This document shows positions 59,686-64,000 of a DNA stretch of 64,000 nt, in pieces. The notes below the pieces were generated by a model, which worked only from the letters and a program-made list of their open reading frames with translations, made no database searches and was not told the DNA's origin. Origin of the DNA: Flavobacterium sp. (GTDB taxonomy: Bacteria > Bacteroidota > Bacteroidia > Flavobacteriales > Flavobacteriaceae). A program made the translations under genes and the position numbers. The number at the start of each line of letters is the position of its first letter. Within the stretch, counting starts at the first letter, position 1. The stretch lies in assembly GCA_029946065.1 (NCBI GenBank), contig JAQSDU010000014.1, forward strand, positions 799,623 to 863,622, given 5' to 3'.

Positions 59686-59832
59686 ATGAATTACTATATG
59701 GATATGTTCAACAGCGAAATGGAAATGTTTAACGAAGATATTGACATCACAGGCCGCAAGATCGATATGTTTGAATCGGAAGTCAACATGTTCGGGTCTG
59801 ACAAAGAGCGATTTGAAGAAGAAAATAATTGA
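59686..59832 (+). CDS. 48-aa heptad-patterned small protein (not in supplied ORF track)
   Basis: Translated by hand: MNYYMDMFNSEMEMFNEDIDITGRKIDMFESEVNMFGSDKERFEEENN*; followed by a terminator at 59863-59887. Confidence 0.65.
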   Translation: MNYYMDMFNSEMEMFNEDIDITGRKIDMFESEVNMFGSDKERFEEENN

Positions 59833-59862
59833 GGATAACTACTGCCTATCCTTTATTAGAGA

Positions 59863-59887
59863 AGCCCGCTTGATTGCGGGTTTTTTT
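59863..59887 (+). terminator. Rho-independent terminator after 48-aa ORF
   Basis: cccgc-ttgatt-gcggg followed by T7. Confidence 0.85.
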
Positions 59888-59959
59888 ATGCTTATTAAAC
59901 AACCTAAAATTTATCATCTGTACTAAAAATAAGGAATACAACCCGCAACTGATAAAAAA

Positions 59960-59977
59960 ATACCTACAATTGGGGAT
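59960..59977 (+). promoter_or_regulatory. Candidate operator dyad ATACCTACAATTGGGGAT (copy 1), upstream of 60036 ORF
   Basis: Imperfect dyad; same motif, T-tract and spacing found at 62915-62932. Confidence 0.55.
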
Positions 59978-60035
59978 TTTTTTGTTACTTTAACTTTTCA
60001 CATTTGAAGTGTATAAACTTTAAAATTAGAATGTT

Positions 60036-60500
60036 ATGAATGATTTAACTTACACAGCAGAAAAAGTAAACTTTGACAGTAATGCCAAAACAATAACGGT
60101 TGGCCTGAAGATTCCGATTGAAGATTCTCAAAATCCTTATCAATTTTATCACACGTTTGATTTAAGCACTTCAATGTTTGGGATGCCGGTAAATGCAATC
60201 TTTTGCCATATAAAAAAAAGGGATGATATAGGCACCCGGCTGATGAGCACTACTTTTAATTACGATCTTACAATTGATATTTCAAGCCTTGATGGCAAAT
60301 TTGACTTTTCGCAAGACGAATGTCTTTTCATTCTTCATCATGATAATAAATTCCAAGTCAGTGATGTAGCGGCTATTGAGAAAGTAATAGGGAATTTGTA
60401 TGCAGCAGCCTCAAAAGATCCTTTTTCAATAGATATTGATCAAATAATAGACCCTAAACGTCTAATACCAAGAAGAGTTGGCGTAAGCATAGTAAAATAG
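60036..60500 (+). CDS. Hypothetical protein, 154 aa
   Basis: Intact ORF with promoter-like leader, directly upstream of the histidine kinase; no recognised family. Confidence 0.8.
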   Translation: MNDLTYTAEKVNFDSNAKTITVGLKIPIEDSQNPYQFYHTFDLSTSMFGMPVNAIFCHIKKRDDIGTRLMSTTFNYDLTIDISSLDGKFDFSQDECLFILHHDNKFQVSDVAAIEKVIGNLYAAASKDPFSIDIDQIIDPKRLIPRRVGVSIVK

Positions 60501-60503
60501 CCT

Positions 60504-62282
60504 TTGGAAAAACATATAAAAAAGCACTGCCCGTTCATTATTTTTATTTTTATAATAAACGGGCATGTTTTTGGGCAAAAAATAAACTTTGGAGCAGTCG
60601 AAGATCTTTTAAACACTGGAAAAAATTACAGTGCAATAAAACTTCTTGACCATTATGAACAATTAAAAAACTCTGAAGCAAACCTTGCAAAAATTTATTA
60701 TTACCACGCACTTGCACTAAGCAACGAAAGTGTTGATGACAAGGCTTTTCAGTATTATATCAATTCAAAAAAGAAATTTCTTGCAATCGACAGCCTTGAA
60801 GCAGCTATGAAAATTAATCTCGACATAGCCTCTTTGCTTAGCTCACAAAAAAATCAGATGAATATTGCTAAAACTTATGTACAAGAGTATCTTGATTTCG
60901 CAAAAAAAAACAATAATAGGTTACTTTTGGCAAAAGGCTACGAAAAATGGGGATCCTGTATTCTTGATGATCAACCCAGAGAAAGCCTTAATTTTTACAA
61001 GGCAGGAATAGCTGCAAACAATGCTTCAAAAAACAAGGCACTGTCACTTATCTTATATAACAATATTGGTGTCGTTTATAATGAAAAACTCCAAAATCCG
61101 GATTCTGCTTTATTTTACTATAAAAAAGCTGCCTTATTTATAGAAAACAGAAATCCGAATGATATTTGCAGTGATTTAATAAACCGCGCAGGATGTTATT
61201 ACTACAAAGCTGAATATGCAAAAGCCTTAGCGTTATTAAAAAAAGCAGACGCCATTAAACTGACAAAAAATATTAGCAATACAAAACTCATAATTTATAG
61301 TATTTTGTCATTGAATTATGAGGGAATAGGCGATTATAAGAATGCTTATCTAATGCTTTACGAATCAAACCAGATAAGCGACACCTTACTTATAGAAAAA
61401 CAAAATCTGAAAATTTCCGAACTGAACATATTATACAATACCCAAAAAAAAGAACTTGAAAACCTCGCATTAAAGAATAATATAAAAATCAAGAATATCT
61501 TCTTATACTCTGTTATCGGATTAATCATCATTTTGATACTTATTAGTATCCTAACTTATAAAAATCTCCAAAAAAAGAAAAAAATTGCCGAACAATCCGA
61601 ACTTATTCAAATACAAAAACTTGAAAAAACGCTTAGAGATCAGGAATTACACGAAATTGATGTGATGCTCGAAAGTCAAGAAAAAGAACGCCAACGCCTT
61701 GCCAATGAACTGCATGACAATTTGGGAAGCATGCTGGCCACATTGAAACTCAACTTTCAAAACCTTAAAAGCAAAGCCGAGCATGCTGAACGCGAAAATA
61801 AACTTTACGATAAAACCGATGAACTGATTGAAGAAGCGTATCAAAAAGTACGCAATATTTCACATCTAAAAAACCTTGGTGTCGTTGCCAGCGAAGGACT
61901 ACTAAGTTCCGTAAACAAAATGGCTTCGAAAATGAGCGTGCCGGAAAAACTGACTATAAACGTTATTCCGTTCGGGCTCACCGAAAGACTGGAAAATACG
62001 CTTGAAATTACGCTCTTCAGGATAATTCAGGAATTATGCACCAACATCATCAAGCATTCCGGAGCCAACGAAGTCAACATTTACCTTACCCAGCACAGCA
62101 CCGAAAATTTAAACATAATGATTGAAGACAACGGAAACGGCTTCGATCCGAAAACCCTGGCCGATACCGACGGAATAGGCCTCAAAAGCATTGAAAAGAA
62201 AGTAGAACAAATGGGCGGAAACTTTACGATAGACTCGATTTTATCAAAAGGCACGACCATAATCATCGACCTAAATTTATGA
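60504..62282 (+). CDS. TPR-containing sensor histidine kinase (HisKA_3/NarX-like; TTG start likely)
   Basis: Signal peptide, TPR-like repeats, TM (IFLYSVIGLIIILILISILTY), EKERQRLANELHDNLGSMLATLKLNF H-box, IEDNGNGFDPKTL...GIGLKSIEKKVEQMGG. Confidence 0.93.
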   Translation: MEKHIKKHCPFIIFIFIINGHVFGQKINFGAVEDLLNTGKNYSAIKLLDHYEQLKNSEANLAKIYYYHALALSNESVDDKAFQYYINSKKKFLAIDSLEAAMKINLDIASLLSSQKNQMNIAKTYVQEYLDFAKKNNNRLLLAKGYEKWGSCILDDQPRESLNFYKAGIAANNASKNKALSLILYNNIGVVYNEKLQNPDSALFYYKKAALFIENRNPNDICSDLINRAGCYYYKAEYAKALALLKKADAIKLTKNISNTKLIIYSILSLNYEGIGDYKNAYLMLYESNQISDTLLIEKQNLKISELNILYNTQKKELENLALKNNIKIKNIFLYSVIGLIIILILISILTYKNLQKKKKIAEQSELIQIQKLEKTLRDQELHEIDVMLESQEKERQRLANELHDNLGSMLATLKLNFQNLKSKAEHAERENKLYDKTDELIEEAYQKVRNISHLKNLGVVASEGLLSSVNKMASKMSVPEKLTINVIPFGLTERLENTLEITLFRIIQELCTNIIKHSGANEVNIYLTQHSTENLNIMIEDNGNGFDPKTLADTDGIGLKSIEKKVEQMGGNFTIDSILSKGTTIIIDLNL

Positions 62283-62890
62283 TTACGATTGTTATAGCAG
62301 AAGACCACCAGTCGTTGATAGACGGCATCAAATTATTGCTCGAGACCGAAGATGACATCAGTGTTATTGGTGAAGCCAATGATGGCGAAATGCTATTGGA
62401 AATCGTCAAAAACAAACAGCCACAAGTGGTTATCACAGATATCCGTATGCCAAAATGCGACGGCATCAGCGCTACAAGAAAAATTAAAAAGCAATTTCCG
62501 AACACCAAAGTTATTGCTTTCAGTATGTTTGACCAAAACGAAGCGGTAGCGCAGATGAAGGAAGCCGGTGCTTCGGGTTATATCATGAAAAACTCCTCGC
62601 TCAAGAAAGTTCTCGAAGCCATTCGCGCAGTGGCCAAGGGCCAAACTTTTTTTGATGATGCCATTGGCGCTAAAGACAACCTCACCAAAGAGCAAATCAT
62701 CCTGAGTACGCGCGAAAAGGAAATCCTGCGGCTCATTGGCGAAGGTAAAACCTCACAGGAAATTGCCGATCAGCTTTTTATTGGCAAAAGTACGGTGGAC
62801 ACCCATCGGAAAAATATCCTAAAAAAAATGAATATTTCCGGCAAAACAGATTTGATTCGGTTTGCAGTGGAACGGAAGTATGATTTTTAA
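62279..62890 (+). CDS. NarL/LuxR-family response regulator
   Basis: IVIAEDHQSLIDGIKLLL, ITDIRMPKCDG, C-terminal HTH LSTREKEILRLIGEGKTSQEIADQLFIGKSTVDTHRKNILKKMNI; ATGA overlap with kinase. Confidence 0.95.
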   Translation: MITIVIAEDHQSLIDGIKLLLETEDDISVIGEANDGEMLLEIVKNKQPQVVITDIRMPKCDGISATRKIKKQFPNTKVIAFSMFDQNEAVAQMKEAGASGYIMKNSSLKKVLEAIRAVAKGQTFFDDAIGAKDNLTKEQIILSTREKEILRLIGEGKTSQEIADQLFIGKSTVDTHRKNILKKMNISGKTDLIRFAVERKYDF

Positions 62891-62914
62891 GTAAAGTTTT
62901 GATTATCAATAAAA

Positions 62915-62932
62915 ATCCCCATTGTTGGTGAT
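62915..62932 (+). promoter_or_regulatory. Candidate operator dyad ATCCCCATTGTTGGTGAT (copy 2), upstream of 62990 ORF
   Basis: Same dyad architecture and distance to ATG as copy 1. Confidence 0.55.
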
Positions 62933-62989
62933 TTTTTTGTGGTTAAAAATGTTGAATTTTGTATTGTATAACCTTTTAAATTCAATATT

Positions 62990-63532
62990 ATGGATTCAAA
63001 ATTTATTTTTATGTTTGTATTGCCACTAGCTATCTTGGCTGCTGGCATCTGTCTTTCAATTTGGTCGGACATCCTTAAAGATGCCAGCACAAATCCATTA
63101 AAACCTTACAGTTTTGCTAATACACAACTGATGTGGTGGACACTCATTATCGTTTGTACATTTTGTTATGCCTATGGCTGTGGCAATTTTGAGATCCCTA
63201 AAATGTCCAATTCAAGTTTGATACTATTAGGCATAAGTTTAGGTACTACTACAGCTGCAAAAATCATTGATAATCGAGACGCTGCTACAGCAATTGTTAG
63301 GCACCAAGACACCAACAACGGGCGACACTTTTTTTCTAATATATTAAGTGATGGCAACGGTATCAGTGTGCACCGATTTCAAGCTTTTGTCTTTAATATC
63401 ATTTTTGGATGTATGTTCTTAAATGATTTTTTTCCCGACTGCAATTTTATCGAATTTAATCCTAACGAATTGGCTCTCATGGGTGTAAGTTCTGCAGCCT
63501 ATATAAGCTTAAAAGCCACTGAAAATAAATAA
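62990..63532 (+). CDS. Uncharacterised four-TM membrane protein with internal duplication
   Basis: Hydrophobic segments; YSFANTQLMWWTLIIVCTF...LLGISLGT and ISVHRFQAFVFNIIFGCMF...LALMGVSSAA halves. Confidence 0.85.
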   Translation: MDSKFIFMFVLPLAILAAGICLSIWSDILKDASTNPLKPYSFANTQLMWWTLIIVCTFCYAYGCGNFEIPKMSNSSLILLGISLGTTTAAKIIDNRDAATAIVRHQDTNNGRHFFSNILSDGNGISVHRFQAFVFNIIFGCMFLNDFFPDCNFIEFNPNELALMGVSSAAYISLKATENK

Positions 63533-63588
63533 TTCACACCCAGATGCCGAAAAGGGAAAGAGTAGGCGATTTTTAAAACTTAGAAATT

Positions 63589-63882
63589 ATGATAAATATT
63601 ACTACAACAGTTTTCGGAGGAATAGCTCCACTGCCAATCAAGGTTTCAATTGACAACCTTGACAACGATCATGATGTTAAATTCGCCCGAACAGCATCAT
63701 TTAACGAAAATTTCAATCTTCCTCCTGGTAGATACATGATTGTTATTTCGGGGATGAATCCAAAAGATGGAAGAACCGAAATGAGTGTAACTGGAGATTT
63801 TTCTGAAGGTCCTCTTCCGACACCAGACAGAACAACAGATAAGCCTTTCTATTCAAAATTATTCTATTGCGTAATAAGTTAG
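63589..63882 (+). CDS. Hypothetical small protein, predicted beta-rich
   Basis: Intact 97-aa ORF NITTTVFGGIAPLPIKVSIDNL...FNLPPGRYMIVISGMNPKDGRTEMSVTGDFSEGPLP. Confidence 0.7.
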   Translation: MINITTTVFGGIAPLPIKVSIDNLDNDHDVKFARTASFNENFNLPPGRYMIVISGMNPKDGRTEMSVTGDFSEGPLPTPDRTTDKPFYSKLFYCVIS

Positions 63883-63886
63883 AACT

Positions 63887-64000
63887 ATGAAAACGTGTAT
63901 ATTCATAATACTCACTTTATTACTGTCAATAAATGTGAATGCCCAAGAATCATTAATGACGATGGATAACAATTCTAAATCCGGGAATTTTAAAGATGTC
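63887..64000 (+). CDS. Partial CDS running off window: exported protein N-terminus
   Basis: MKTCIFIILTLLLSINVNAQESLMTMDNNSKSGNFKDV..., signal peptide; starts 4 nt after the upstream stop. Confidence 0.7.
   Translation, partial: MKTCIFIILTLLLSINVNAQESLMTMDNNSKSGNFKDV

Noticed and set aside
59741-59926. 61-aa ORF in the supplied track
   Set aside because: Shifted frame over the 48-aa heptad ORF and reads through a clear terminator hairpin.
1-64000. Prophage, transposon, integron, tRNA or rRNA genes
   Set aside because: No transposase, integrase, phage structural genes or recognisable tRNA/rRNA sequence found on reading; short structural RNAs could still be missed without covariance models.

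Overview
The window is a gene-dense, AT-rich segment of a Bacteroidota chromosome, most likely Flavobacterium or a close relative. I infer this from TAnnTTTG promoter boxes, a T9SS type-B sorting domain, FecI/FecR/TonB-receptor organisation and overall gene content. Most of it is housekeeping: mutL, ribH, recF, asnB, murB, lipA, gap, lpxK, folD, ffh, argS, fabH and htpG, plus two rhomboids, a Nif3/coiled-coil pair, a SGNH/LysM/MBOAT acylation triad, a FecIR-TonB receptor locus, a 1945-aa repetitive T9SS cargo, an AarF/TetR pair and OmpA/lipocalin lipoproteins. I saw no rRNA, tRNA, CRISPR array, prophage or transposase. The most interesting region is the right end (about 59.6-64.0 kb, running off the window). 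It holds a TPR histidine kinase and NarL/LuxR response regulator flanked by uncharacterised proteins. Two of its transcription units share a ~75-bp leader built around an 18-bp dyad (ATnCCnA-N4-TGG[GT]GAT) followed by a T-tract, which looks like a candidate operator for that regulator. Just upstream is a 48-aa heptad-patterned ORF absent from the ORF track, with its own terminator. Other notable items: a co-varying extra Cys pair in 2 of 13 modules of the large adhesin-like protein, a zinc-ribbon protein lacking its ribbon cysteines, dispersed long palindromes, and three different intergenic tandem repeats (16, 20 and 21 bp). All calls come from reading the sequence; no database search was run.
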